From NCBI GenBank assembly GCA_036702975.1, contig DATNPX010000012.1, forward strand, positions 310,001-374,000: a DNA stretch of 64,000 nucleotides, in the 5' to 3' direction. Below are positions 43,896-52,519 of the stretch, piece after piece (positions within the stretch are counted from its first letter, which is position 1; the number at the start of each line of letters is the position of its first letter). The notes under the pieces are model-generated. The model was not told the origin of the DNA. It ran no database searches and saw only the letters and a program-made list of their open reading frames with translations. Source of the DNA: DATNPX01 sp036702975. GTDB taxonomy: Bacteria; Cyanobacteriota; Vampirovibrionia; Obscuribacterales; Obscuribacteraceae. Made by a program: the position numbers and the translations under genes.

Positions 43896-46472
43896 ATGAA
43901 GAGCATTCCAAAGGAGCAGGTATTACGCGTAAACTGCCCCGGCTTTGGCGAAGAAAATTATTTCACCGTCGGCAAAGCTAAAACACTGGATGCATACAAA
44001 GCGATCATCGTAAATCCGGTCAGCGTATTCCATTTATTCGACAAAGATTTGGCTCTACAGAAGGAGATCGACGTTAAACTCGCCGATGGTCTAACGAGTT
44101 TGACTATTCCTTCCGACGCTGTCTTACAGAGCATTCAAGAAGACCTCAAGTCAAAACGAATACTGGAACTCGTCAGTTTTCTCGAAAAAGGCGGCTTGCT
44201 CATTTACTACCTGTGTAGACCTTTTCTGGTACAGGGCGACAACATTGCTATAGACAATTATTCTTGGCTCGAGAGCCTGGCTCCAGACTCTTCTCCAGAC
44301 GATAACATCAGACACATGAGCGCTGTCTCGCACGGACGCATCGTCGAGCAAACTGAACACACAGTAGAATCAGGCTTCAGCAAATATTTCAACCAGTCTG
44401 GCATCGAATGGAATACCATCATTCGCACAGACTTTCTCACGGAAGGCTATACCGCGCTGGCTACGGCGGGTCCTCGCAAGTGCATCGCCGGGCAGCTACC
44501 GGCAGGTGACCAGGGCGGCAAGATCATTTTCTTGCCAGCACCATATTCGCCTGACTTCGACAAAGTTTTGATGGAATGTGTGAACATCTGGTACAACCAG
44601 GTGGACGCTGAAACAGCCGCAGCGCCAACATCGCCGCCAACGCCCCCGGCGCGCACGACTTCCACCAGCAATCCACAGATTGATTCACCTCGCACATCGA
44701 CCACCAGAGCTCAGGCGATAACGGTCCCACCATCGCCAAGGACCTCTACCACTTCGGCACCAGCGATAGCGCAGCCCTCTTCACCACGCACATCAACTAC
44801 CAACGCACCACCAGTAACACCACCTGCGGCAGCAACGGCAGCCGGTCAAGAGCGAGTCTCTTCTCAGTTCACAGCGAGAGGGCAGGAAACGCCATCGTCG
44901 GCGGCAACATCGCACACACTGCCCGCGATGCAGCAAGGTACGTTACACGAACCGACTCTCTCCAAAGACCCGTCCTCCAGCCAGGCTACCGCAGAATTCG
45001 ATGCTGAGTCGGTGCGCGCGTTCCTCGCAGGAGACCAACCACCGGTTCCAAAAGCAGCTGAGCCGAGCGCAGACAAACCGGCAGAAGCGAAACCGAGTGC
45101 GGCAGACATTCTTAAGGAGCTGGAAGCACTTTCAATGGGTGCACCACCGTTGGCCCCTACCACGACAGATTCGAAGCCTGCAGAGCCAGCAGCCGCTCTC
45201 AAGAAGAATCTTTTTGATGACGATGACGAAGACATAATGGCGACACCGCCAAAGGCAGAGGCCAACCCTGCTGAGATCAAGGCTGCCGCACCGGCACCAG
45301 CTCCGGCTTCTGCCACTACGGCAGCACCAGCAGCGCCGCCAGTAGCCGCAACTCCTACGGAGCCAGAAGAACCAAACGTAGAAGCATCCAAACCAGAGCC
45401 AACTACAGAAGCAAAGGGCTTGAATGCTCATCTCAACCAAATGGCTGAATCCTTAGCGGCACAGGCCGAAGCAAAGAGATCAGAACCGGTCAAGCCTACA
45501 GCTCCCGAAACCGAAGCAGCGCAAGCTCCGGAAGCAACTACGCCCCTCGCACCGAAAGCAGAGGAGTTCGCACCGGACACCAAGTTCGAATCAAACTTCC
45601 AGTTTGAGTCTGATTTCAACTTTAACGACTTGGAAAAAGAGTTAGCAAAGCGTCCACCAAAAGAACCTGAAGCCCCGCCAGAAATTCGTCCCGAAGTTCA
45701 GCCGGAGAGTCGCCCAGCGAGTCTCCGCGAAAATCACCAAGAGAATCATAAGGAAGAGTCCCCCTCCGCGCCACCAACTCCAGAAGCAAAGGATCTAATC
45801 AAGAAGATGGAAGAAATATCAAAAACTATGGCTTCTCCCGATTGGGCAGTCGATGTCACCTTCCCTGATGTCGAAGAATTGAAGAAAGAGCGCCTTGCCC
45901 TGACGGAATCGATTAAGCAAGCACAATCGAAAATAGCTTCCATTGACAACAAAATCGCGCAGATAGAGGCTTTGAAAGCAGCGCTACTTGGTGCCGAAGG
46001 TGAAGACCTTGTTAACGCCAGTGTCCGAGTCTTCAACAGACTGGGCTGGAATGCAGCACCCGCCGGCGGCAAGAACTCGGACGAGTTTCATCTCAGCGGT
46101 GGCAGCAAAACAGAGTTTATCGCCAAAGTTGTCAAATCCGCCGGACAGGCTCAGCGGTCAGATCTGTCATCACTGGCATCATCTGTCGTCGAGTTCTGGG
46201 ACAGAACTGAAATCGAGCCAAAGGGTATCTTGGTTGCCTGCACCTGGTCTACAAGGCCACCTTCTGAACGCACCGAGCCCGATTTCGCCGAGGGCCTGGC
46301 AGAATTTGCGCAAAAGAAAGGTCTGTGTCTAATGACAACGACCCAACTTCTCTCTATGTATCGCGATATCGAAATGGGCAAACAATCGAGCGACGACCTC
46401 CGCAAAAAGATCGAAGAGACAAACGGACGCCTGCCAGGTTTTCAACTGTTGCCTGCGGCGGTCAAAGTCTAA
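43896..46472 (+). CDS. Large Pro/Ala-rich protein with restriction-endonuclease-like C-terminus
   Basis: 858 residues in three parts. Residues 1-250 are a globular domain of unknown type (QVLRVNCPGFGEENYFTVGK, YCLCRPFLVQG-like segments, GKIIFLPAPYSPDFDK). Residues ~250-620 are a low-complexity linker of Pro, Ala, Thr, Glu. A coiled coil (ALTESIKQAQSKIASIDNKI) follows. The last ~150 residues (GAEGEDLVNASVRVFNRLGW, SDEFHLSGGSKTEFIAKVVK, GILVACTWSTRPPSERTEPDF, GLCLMTTTQLLSMY) resemble the restriction-endonuclease-like fold. The central ExK appears as IAK, so nuclease activity is uncertain. GGAAAGG precedes the ATG. The pseudo-receiver gene follows. Confidence 0.65.
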   Translation: MKSIPKEQVLRVNCPGFGEENYFTVGKAKTLDAYKAIIVNPVSVFHLFDKDLALQKEIDVKLADGLTSLTIPSDAVLQSIQEDLKSKRILELVSFLEKGGLLIYYLCRPFLVQGDNIAIDNYSWLESLAPDSSPDDNIRHMSAVSHGRIVEQTEHTVESGFSKYFNQSGIEWNTIIRTDFLTEGYTALATAGPRKCIAGQLPAGDQGGKIIFLPAPYSPDFDKVLMECVNIWYNQVDAETAAAPTSPPTPPARTTSTSNPQIDSPRTSTTRAQAITVPPSPRTSTTSAPAIAQPSSPRTSTTNAPPVTPPAAATAAGQERVSSQFTARGQETPSSAATSHTLPAMQQGTLHEPTLSKDPSSSQATAEFDAESVRAFLAGDQPPVPKAAEPSADKPAEAKPSAADILKELEALSMGAPPLAPTTTDSKPAEPAAALKKNLFDDDDEDIMATPPKAEANPAEIKAAAPAPAPASATTAAPAAPPVAATPTEPEEPNVEASKPEPTTEAKGLNAHLNQMAESLAAQAEAKRSEPVKPTAPETEAAQAPEATTPLAPKAEEFAPDTKFESNFQFESDFNFNDLEKELAKRPPKEPEAPPEIRPEVQPESRPASLRENHQENHKEESPSAPPTPEAKDLIKKMEEISKTMASPDWAVDVTFPDVEELKKERLALTESIKQAQSKIASIDNKIAQIEALKAALLGAEGEDLVNASVRVFNRLGWNAAPAGGKNSDEFHLSGGSKTEFIAKVVKSAGQAQRSDLSSLASSVVEFWDRTEIEPKGILVACTWSTRPPSERTEPDFAEGLAEFAQKKGLCLMTTTQLLSMYRDIEMGKQSSDDLRKKIEETNGRLPGFQLLPAAVKV

Positions 46473-46541
46473 CTTCCAAAAGCTCGAATCAAGTATCATG
46501 ATCTGAATCTGAATCTGAAGATTTGAAAGAGGCTAAGGTCT

Positions 46542-47120
46542 GTGAATTTACCGATGATTGTCGTCTGTGACGAGGCAGCGAAGCTGCGTCAAATTGACAC
46601 GCTTATCAAGTCCCAACCGGAATTGGTTTTACTCGGAACGCTGGAGCCGGATACAGCTCATCAGCAGAGTATTCCGGAAGGAATAAAGATTACCTGGATT
46701 GAGTTGGCGCCTGAGCCACAGAAGGCACTGGCTCTGCTCGGTGAGCTAAAAGAAAAGTATCCGAACATGCATTTTCTTGTCAGCCATGACACTTTGCAGG
46801 CCGACCTGGTTAAAACTGCGATGCAGTTAGGAGCGATAGAGTATCTAGATTCTCAGAGCGCCCCTACTCTTTTGCCAGAAGCAATTAAGCGAATCGCCGT
46901 TAAGGAGCAAAACGCCCCCCACACGCCGTCCGGCCCGCCGCCACCCTTACCGCCGCCGAGCGACAAAGCCGCCCAAATTCACCGCCAAACTGGCAAGATG
47001 CGCTCAAAAGTGTCTGAAATCGATGGCACGCCTACAGGGCTCCCAGCGTGGCTCTTGCCATCGGTAGTGCTGATACTGCTTTGCGTGTTCGTTACTCTTT
47101 ACTTCAAACTCGGACACTAA
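46542..47120 (+). CDS. Tail-anchored pseudo-receiver protein
   Basis: 192 residues from GTG 46542 with TAAGG upstream. Residues 1-125 have the CheY/CpaE-like receiver rhythm: MIVVCDEAAKLRQIDTLIKS, a strand ITWIELAP at the phospho-Asp position, HFLVSHDTLQADLVKTAMQL and GAIEYLDSQSAPTLLPEAI with a Tyr/Leu end. The phospho-acceptor Asp is replaced by Glu, so it may be phospho-independent. A Pro-rich linker (SGPPPPLPPPS) leads to a single C-terminal helix (LPSVVLILLCVFVTLYF), giving a tail anchor. The preceding large protein lies 69 bases upstream. Confidence 0.6.
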   Translation: MNLPMIVVCDEAAKLRQIDTLIKSQPELVLLGTLEPDTAHQQSIPEGIKITWIELAPEPQKALALLGELKEKYPNMHFLVSHDTLQADLVKTAMQLGAIEYLDSQSAPTLLPEAIKRIAVKEQNAPHTPSGPPPPLPPPSDKAAQIHRQTGKMRSKVSEIDGTPTGLPAWLLPSVVLILLCVFVTLYFKLGH

Positions 47121-47140
47121 TTATCTAAAGTCAGTTGAAA

Positions 47141-47167
47141 GAGCGATCCTTAATGAAAGGACCGCTC
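47141..47167. terminator. Hairpin between convergent genes
   Basis: GAGCGATCCTT (47141-47151) pairs with AAGGACCGCTC (47157-47167) with a single A-C mismatch, loop AATGA. It lies between the stops of the genes at 47120 (plus) and 47266 (minus). On the minus strand it is followed by TTTCAAC, so the T run is weak. Confidence 0.5.
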
Positions 47168-47265
47168 GATGTAACACAACATGTTGACACTATTTTTAGA
47201 CTCTTCTCGATTCTTGTCGCTCAATTCTCTTAACAGCGGCTAAAGAGCTGCAATCGTAGTGAACC

Positions 47266-47610
47266 TTAGAGAGTAGCGCCGTATTCTCTTTGGCACTTGT
47301 CGTACTTTGCCGCTAATACAAAATCGGCCTCGCTCAATCCGTTAATTGCGTGTGTCCATATCTCCACCACTAACTCTCCCCACCGAATCGTCAAGTCAGG
47401 GTGATGTTGCTGTTGTTCGGCTATGTCGGCAAATGCCTTCGCCAATCGCATCGGTTTCAAAAAGTTGTCAAATTTAAATGTCCGCTGCAACTTCGTTCCT
47501 TGCACTTTCCAGTCTGCATCTAACTGCTCGATTAGAGGTGCAATCTCGTCACCCTTGAGAGCTGGTGTAGAGCCACTGCACGGGACACATTTTTTCTCTG
47601 CTAAAGCCAT
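47266..47610 (-). CDS. phhB: 4a-hydroxytetrahydrobiopterin dehydratase (pterin carbinolamine dehydratase)
   Basis: 114 residues from ATG 47610, with GGAGG 8 bases upstream. Core signature: LKPMRLAKAFADIAEQQQHHPDLTIRWGE with the His-His-Pro of the active site, and VVEIWTHAINGLSEADFVLA. It dehydrates 4a-hydroxy-tetrahydropterin. In bacteria without phenylalanine hydroxylase the role may instead be in pterin or molybdopterin metabolism. The N-terminal MALAEKKCVPCSGSTPALKG carries a Cys pair often seen in the cyanobacterial/plant type. Confidence 0.88.
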   Translation of the reverse strand: MALAEKKCVPCSGSTPALKGDEIAPLIEQLDADWKVQGTKLQRTFKFDNFLKPMRLAKAFADIAEQQQHHPDLTIRWGELVVEIWTHAINGLSEADFVLAAKYDKCQREYGATL

Positions 47611-47642
47611 GGTCCAGACCTCCAAACCCTAAAATGCAAAAT

Positions 47643-47674
47643 GAGCTTAAAGAACTAGAATAGTCTTTAAGCTC
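47643..47674 (-). terminator. Strong hairpin, terminator-like
   Basis: Inverted repeat GAGCTTAAAGA (47643-47653) / TCTTTAAGCTC (47664-47674), extended by ACTA/TAGT in the loop around a GAA turn. Downstream on the minus strand comes ATTTTGCATTTT. It lies 72 bases after the KGG gene, just before the phhB ribosome site, so it may end the first or regulate the second. Confidence 0.5.
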
Positions 47675-47745
47675 AAATGGCGCATTAGAAGCAGTCAGTC
47701 AGTGACAAATGTTACGACGACTACATTTGTTTAGTTAACCGAGGG

Positions 47746-48000
47746 CTAGCGCATTGCGTAGCTCTCAGCGCCAGCACTGACAGGATTAACTGGTGAAGGA
47801 GCTGATGCTTTCTTCATGTTTTGTCCGCGCTTGCGTCCTGCTGCTGCAGCCTCTTCACTAGTGAATTGGTGGGCAGTCCCCTTTTCATGTGCGGCTTTTC
47901 CGCCCATGCTGGCAATTTTCTTGCGCTGTTCTGCATCTAACGCAGCGAAACCGCGTCGAGAAATGTTGCTCGCAGAAGTTTTATCTTCAGTAGTCGCCAT
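47746..48000 (-). CDS. KGG-motif stress-induced protein (Con-10/GsiB-like)
   Basis: 84 residues from ATG 48000, with AAGGAG 10 bases upstream. SRRGFAALDAEQRKKIASMGG, then KAAHEKGTAHQFTSEEAAAA and GRKRG, shows the repeated [RK]GG/GG-x-[AS] motif of the KGG/GsiB/Con-10 family. These are small, hydrophilic, probably disordered proteins induced by stress or stationary phase. The tail is Pro/Ala-rich. The long region upstream has structured repeats that could carry regulation. Confidence 0.8.
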   Translation of the reverse strand: MATTEDKTSASNISRRGFAALDAEQRKKIASMGGKAAHEKGTAHQFTSEEAAAAGRKRGQNMKKASAPSPVNPVSAGAESYAMR

Positions 48001-48481
48001 TCGGAAAGTCTCCTTATCAAAGTCGTACAAATTAAGACCGAACCAAAACTATCCAACTCAATAAACGAGTCGATAATTAAACAGACACCCAGAGTCTGCA
48101 AAGGTTCCAACAATGCACAGTCTTTTTTGCACGATTAACAACCTTAAATCAGATGTGGTCAAAGACCAGTATCCATGTGGTTCGTAAATTCCCAAGTGAG
48201 GGCGGGAGTCAATGAGACCACGTTACTATTCTTACCGTGTAAATGTGTTTTTCTTGTGATCCGTTTGTAAGCGAAAGGCACAAAAAGTCTGACATTTTTG
48301 CCCGAAACCCTGATTTTACGCGAGCTCGGGCATCACTGGGGAAATCCCGAGCTTAGCTATGGTTTACACCTATATACAGCGCACACCATATCTGGTGCGG
48401 ATTTCAGTGCATTCTAAATTCGACCAAAGGTGTGCAAAGGAAGTCCGTATTTAAGTGTACCAACTCCGCAAATGACCAAGT
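48001..48481. other. Long intergenic region with inverted repeats
   Basis: About 480 bases between htrA and the KGG gene. It holds a perfect 8-bp inverted repeat AGCTCGGG (48323-48330) / CCCGAGCT (48346-48353) and a small one CACCA/TGGTG near 48386-48399. No open frame of note. It could be a long leader, a small RNA or a degraded gene. Confidence 0.5.
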
Positions 48482-49978
48482 CTAGCGGTCAAAACCGGTA
48501 GAAGGCGTGCTCGGATACTTGCCCACAACGACCTTGCGCGTCTGCGTTGTACCTCGCCGCCAGAATTCCACCTCAAATTCGTCGCCTGGCTTTTTGTCCC
48601 GCGTGATTCGGCGGATCTCACCGACCGAGCCGACTGGCTTGCCATCGATCTGTTGAATGACGTCTCCCCGCCCCAATCCAGCTTTATCAGAGGGACCAGA
48701 CGCCATGACCTGAGAGACAAGAACTCCTTTAAGCGATTCAGGAATTCCTTGATGCGGCACATCCGGATTCAGATCCTGCATAAAAATGCCCAGGTAGGGG
48801 CGTGGAATCTCTCCGTGTTCGATAAGTTCAAGAGCCACTTTGCGAGCTTCGTCGACCGGGATGGCAAAACTAATGTTTTGCGCGTCGCCGCGTATTGCTG
48901 TATTTATCCCAATCACATCCCCTTTGATGTTAAGGAGTGGTCCACCAGAATTGCCCATATTGATGGCAGCGTCTGTTTGAATCAAGTCGACACGATTGCG
49001 AAAAGTATCATCATTAATTGAGCGTCCGACTGCGCTGATAATACCTAAAGTGACCGTGTGCTCGAATCCGAGTGGACTGCCAATGGCTATGGCCCAGTCG
49101 CCTGCGCGCAGATTTTTGGTTGTGCCAAAGCGAGCAACCGGCAAATCGTCGGCGGCGACTTTGACTACGGCAAGGTCGCTAAAATGGTCACGTCCTACGA
49201 TTTCGGCCGGCAGCTTGCGACCATCGTCCAGAGCCACTTTAATCGTAGAATTTCGATGCAGCACGTGTGCCGAAGTCAAAATGTATCCGTCCGCTCGCAA
49301 AATAACGCCTGTACCCAAAGACTTCCTCGGTGGGGGAGCCAACCCAATCTCAGGCGCTTCGCTCTGCGGGCTCTGTGGAAGATTAAGCATTGGATTGCCG
49401 TTAGGAAACACACTCCCGAGCAATCCGTTTTGTTCTTGGTTATGTTGGCGAATCGGTGTCAATTCAATTGTCACTACAGATGGTGCGACTTCAGCTACTA
49501 TGTCGGAGATAGCACTTGGTAGTCCAGTCACAGCAGCGGACTTGGCATCGTCCTTTCGAACAGTCTCGCTGTCCCGAGCCAGACCGGGGTCGGCGGCATG
49601 CAGCTGGGGTGTCTTCTGACCTACCAGCAAACCAGCGGAAAAGATAAATCCTGCTGCTAGGACTAGGCAAGCGGTCTTCCAAGCGGGCGAAACGCCGCCC
49701 TTCCCTTGAGTCACTGCCACTGGCTCAGCCGGCGATTCTTCGGCTGAATCAGTCGCGGGTAGAGGCGAAACCGGCACATCCAACGGTGTCGTTCCCCCCG
49801 TTGCAACCCCTGTAGTCTCGCAGTCGCCTTCAGGAATAGCTTGTGCTTCCTGAATAGTGCCTGCAAGGGCTGAATCACCATCGGTTTGGCACGTATCGGA
49901 TGGCTCCCCACCACCCAGATGAGAGTCTGTTTCCAACGGAATAGCTTCATCCGCGTCAGGTTTAGAAGGTTCGGTCAT
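48482..49978 (-). CDS. HtrA/Deg-type serine protease with PDZ domain
   Basis: About 498 residues from ATG 49978 (TTG 49987 is an alternative, closer to GGGGG). A ~95-residue acidic cytoplasmic part is followed by one membrane helix (ACLVLAAGFIFSAGLLVG). The trypsin-like domain has His at about 238 (ILTSAHVL), Asp at about 268 (HFSDLAVVKV) and Ser at about 344 (NMGNSGGPL). A PDZ domain (YLGIFMQDLNPD, GVLVSQVMASGPSDKAGL) closes the chain. It degrades misfolded or specific envelope proteins. The long acidic N-terminus is typical of actinobacterial and cyanobacterial-group HtrA. Confidence 0.9.
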   Translation of the reverse strand: MTEPSKPDADEAIPLETDSHLGGGEPSDTCQTDGDSALAGTIQEAQAIPEGDCETTGVATGGTTPLDVPVSPLPATDSAEESPAEPVAVTQGKGGVSPAWKTACLVLAAGFIFSAGLLVGQKTPQLHAADPGLARDSETVRKDDAKSAAVTGLPSAISDIVAEVAPSVVTIELTPIRQHNQEQNGLLGSVFPNGNPMLNLPQSPQSEAPEIGLAPPPRKSLGTGVILRADGYILTSAHVLHRNSTIKVALDDGRKLPAEIVGRDHFSDLAVVKVAADDLPVARFGTTKNLRAGDWAIAIGSPLGFEHTVTLGIISAVGRSINDDTFRNRVDLIQTDAAINMGNSGGPLLNIKGDVIGINTAIRGDAQNISFAIPVDEARKVALELIEHGEIPRPYLGIFMQDLNPDVPHQGIPESLKGVLVSQVMASGPSDKAGLGRGDVIQQIDGKPVGSVGEIRRITRDKKPGDEFEVEFWRRGTTQTRKVVVGKYPSTPSTGFDR

Positions 49979-50255
49979 ATCTTGCAATTGCCCCCAAAAA
50001 CATCCTACCCCCTGTAGCCAGCAAAAATTCGGCTCTTGGCTTGTGGCGGACGATTTTAGTCTTGCTTTATCAGATTCCTGCGGGTTGAGACGAGATAGAT
50101 AAGCCCTACTAGAATCCGATAAACGAACAGACCATCACCGTATGCGGTGCGCCAAAGCGTTTAGCTGCACACCCCAGTGCTAGACTTCCCACCGGATTCA
50201 CGCTGAGCATAAGAATCATATAGATGCTCGAACTCTTTTCTTGGCCAACCTTCAA

Positions 50256-51518
50256 TTAGACTGCAAGTTCGATAAGCCGCCGGAAGCGGGAAGGCGACTC
50301 GAGCAAAACCTGAAGAACTGACGATGACTCCCTTGTGTGCTGAAAGGCTGTCAACTTTCGCTCTAGACTGCGGACGATTTCAGCCACGTGAAAAGCGTCC
50401 GGTCGCTTGCCCAACCACTGCAAACACTTGATCTTGAGCCGCACGAGAACCAGAAGCAAGACAAGATGGTGGTATCCACTGACGAGACTGAAATGTCCCA
50501 GACCAGGACCGAAATAAAGTTTGGAAAATACGCGCGAATAAAGGTATCGTGCTAACAAGTGCTCAGAATCTCGCCCCAGCATACCTAAAGACTGCGCGAA
50601 CGCTTCCGCCAAATCGACATCCTGTCCATCAATTTCGAATGAAAGCTGCGAGTCTCCTGAAACCATGCCCTCAAGAAACTCTCGAACAGCTGGAATATCA
50701 TTTGTGCTCTCGAATACATTGTCCGGAAGATACAGCGCCATCAAATAACGCACAAATTGAAGATCCGATGACTGATTGTTAGGAATAAGTTCTTTGCGTT
50801 CCAGGTCAGTTCGGGCGGTTTGCTCAGGCAAGTGCGACAGAATATATTCGGACAAATTCAGCAGTTGCGCGGACCAGAGATATTTGTCTTGACTCAATGC
50901 ATCACGCATATTTTCAGCGAGGGCCCTGCAAATATCCCTCTCCATCAGCAGATATTGAGACCAACGCATCGAGACTCCATCTACAAGTTGAATCCCACTC
51001 CAATCAAGTTTTAGTTTCGGAAATAGTTTTTTGAAAAGGGCCAACCGACTTGTCAAATGCTCTCTTTGTTCAGACAATAGTCTGCCCTGATTAAAGAGAG
51101 CACCAGTGCTTGCGAAACTGACAGATGCATAGAAACCGTCAGGAGCTTCAGTGAACGTGTACGGAAATAGTTGGCACATAGACGGTTTTGCTTCCGCCCC
51201 AAACTGTTCGTGCAGAGCGCAGCGGTTTTGCTCGCTCAAAAAAATGCAGCGACCATCAGCACGCTTCTCCAGCGTGAATTGAAATGTTTGCGATTTAGCT
51301 TTAATGATATCGAAATCAACGCTGCGGAAGAGGCGAACAGGCAGCTCCACAAGGCCAGAATGTGTCCCAGAATGTTTCATAGAATGACTGAGGTCGATAA
51401 TTCTCTGTCTGTCATCCGCCGTCGAAGGTACAGGCCACTGCAGACAACAGTTTCCGCAACCGGTACATTCGAACCTCAGCTCCTCAGGAATATGAAGCGT
51501 TTCCGAATCGTCAAACAG
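50256..51518 (-). CDS. YkgJ-family Cys-cluster (zinc/iron-chelate binding) protein, non-ATG start
   Basis: About 420 residues. The usual ATG at 51380 misses the family's key part: the open frame continues upstream with RFECTGCGNCCLQWPVP, the YkgJ C-x-x-C-x-x-CC metal site. A CTG at 51518 with AGGAG 8 bases upstream is the best start visible, since no ATG, GTG or TTG lies in the frame before the stop. Later Cys (GRCIFLSEQNRCALHEQFG, PSMCQLFPYTF) complete the cluster. The C-terminal ~250 residues are helical and unassigned. Start choice is an inference from the motif and the Shine-Dalgarno-like site. Confidence 0.75.
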   Translation of the reverse strand: MFDDSETLHIPEELRFECTGCGNCCLQWPVPSTADDRQRIIDLSHSMKHSGTHSGLVELPVRLFRSVDFDIIKAKSQTFQFTLEKRADGRCIFLSEQNRCALHEQFGAEAKPSMCQLFPYTFTEAPDGFYASVSFASTGALFNQGRLLSEQREHLTSRLALFKKLFPKLKLDWSGIQLVDGVSMRWSQYLLMERDICRALAENMRDALSQDKYLWSAQLLNLSEYILSHLPEQTARTDLERKELIPNNQSSDLQFVRYLMALYLPDNVFESTNDIPAVREFLEGMVSGDSQLSFEIDGQDVDLAEAFAQSLGMLGRDSEHLLARYLYSRVFSKLYFGPGLGHFSLVSGYHHLVLLLVLVRLKIKCLQWLGKRPDAFHVAEIVRSLERKLTAFQHTRESSSVLQVLLESPSRFRRLIELAV

Positions 51519-51621
51519 TGATCTTTCTCCTAGGATGCCGCGAACCGCTTCTCAGGCAGCGTACTCTAAGACTAACAGCTTTTGATTAGTCCGCGGAAAA
51601 AGAGGTGCTACACTTACAGGC

Positions 51622-52149
51622 ATGGACAAAGTCAATATCGACATGCCCGCGCTTATAGCCGCCTGGGCAGACGATTCACCAGACAATCTCTATTACCTAG
51701 ATACGCGCAGCGGTGCTGTCAAACTCGTTCACAAGCATTTGTTCGATTTGCGCGACTTAACAGACGAAATCGAAAAAAATCGCGAGCGGTTTCTCTACAT
51801 TCCAAAACCTGAAGCAGGACAGATTCGCAAGGACTTGCGCGTATATCTAGACAAAATTGAAACCAAAAGCATTCTGCCCGTATTAGAGATGGCTTTCGAG
51901 AGCCCGCATGTCTATTCATCCTTTTGCAAAATTCTCGAGAAAGAACCCCGAGAACGAGACCGATTTCTCGAATCACGACAACAACTTATTCGCGAGCGCA
52001 TCAATGAATGGCTTGAGGCAAACAACTACGAGTATGATGCCAATTACACGAATCCTTACTTCGTGCAAGAAGACGACGAGGAGTTCGATGATCTTGAAGC
52101 CTTTGACAGCGACGAAACTAATGACTCAGACTTTTCACCAGTTGATTAA
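51622..52149 (+). CDS. UPF0158-family protein
   Basis: 175 residues. The N-terminus DMPALIAAWADDSPDNLYYLDTRSG has the pattern of UPF0158 proteins (a small domain with YLD-x-x-TG-x-V). The middle IPKPEAGQIRKDLRVYLDKI and FLESRQQLIRERINEWLEANN is helical, and the tail is very acidic (DDEEFDDLEAFDSDETNDSD). The function is unknown. Divergent from the YkgJ gene with about 100 bases between, and convergent with the small Sm-like gene. Confidence 0.7.
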   Translation: MDKVNIDMPALIAAWADDSPDNLYYLDTRSGAVKLVHKHLFDLRDLTDEIEKNRERFLYIPKPEAGQIRKDLRVYLDKIETKSILPVLEMAFESPHVYSSFCKILEKEPRERDRFLESRQQLIRERINEWLEANNYEYDANYTNPYFVQEDDEEFDDLEAFDSDETNDSDFSPVD

Positions 52150-52171
52150 AGTCGGCCTGATGTGAGTCGCG

Positions 52172-52393
52172 TCAGCTCATTGTCGGTTTCGGACCGAACT
52201 GCGCACCACCCATGGTGCGTTCAGGCAAAGCGGGTCCCCGCACGCATTTGATCGCTGACCAGGGCAAGTACAAGGTTTCGTTCTCTCTACGCAAGCACAG
52301 ATAGGTATTTTGGTCGGCCATTGCCACCTCACCTTCAACCTGCTCCCCACTCATGAGCAGCACTTTTACCGGCGTATTCATCGGAATTGCCAA
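52172..52393 (-). CDS. Small Sm/Hfq-like beta-barrel protein
   Basis: About 73 residues. The start is set at TTG 52393, with GGAGG 8 bases upstream. ATG 52381 or 52408 are also possible. TPVKVLLMSGEQVEGEVAMA, TYLCLRRENETLYLPWSAIK has the five-strand rhythm of an Sm-like barrel (strand with SG-x-x-[VI]-EG, then a last strand with [LI]P-x-x-AI). The tail is Pro/Gly-rich. An RNA-related role is inference only. The gene could also be a generic SH3-like barrel. Confidence 0.55.
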   Translation of the reverse strand: MAIPMNTPVKVLLMSGEQVEGEVAMADQNTYLCLRRENETLYLPWSAIKCVRGPALPERTMGGAQFGPKPTMS

Positions 52394-52519
52394 GAACAAA
52401 ACCTCCATCCACTAGCTGGAAACAGTTTACCCGCGCTAGTCAGTGATTAGAACTGCAAGAGACTGTAAAGCGCTCTTGTGTTTATAAATTTTCTTGCAGT
52501 TCTCTGCACTCGATAGTGC

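Noticed and set aside
44864..45391. Minus-strand Ala/Gly/Ser-rich open frame of 175 codons
   Set aside because: Artefact of the Pro/Ala/Thr-rich linker on the coding strand.
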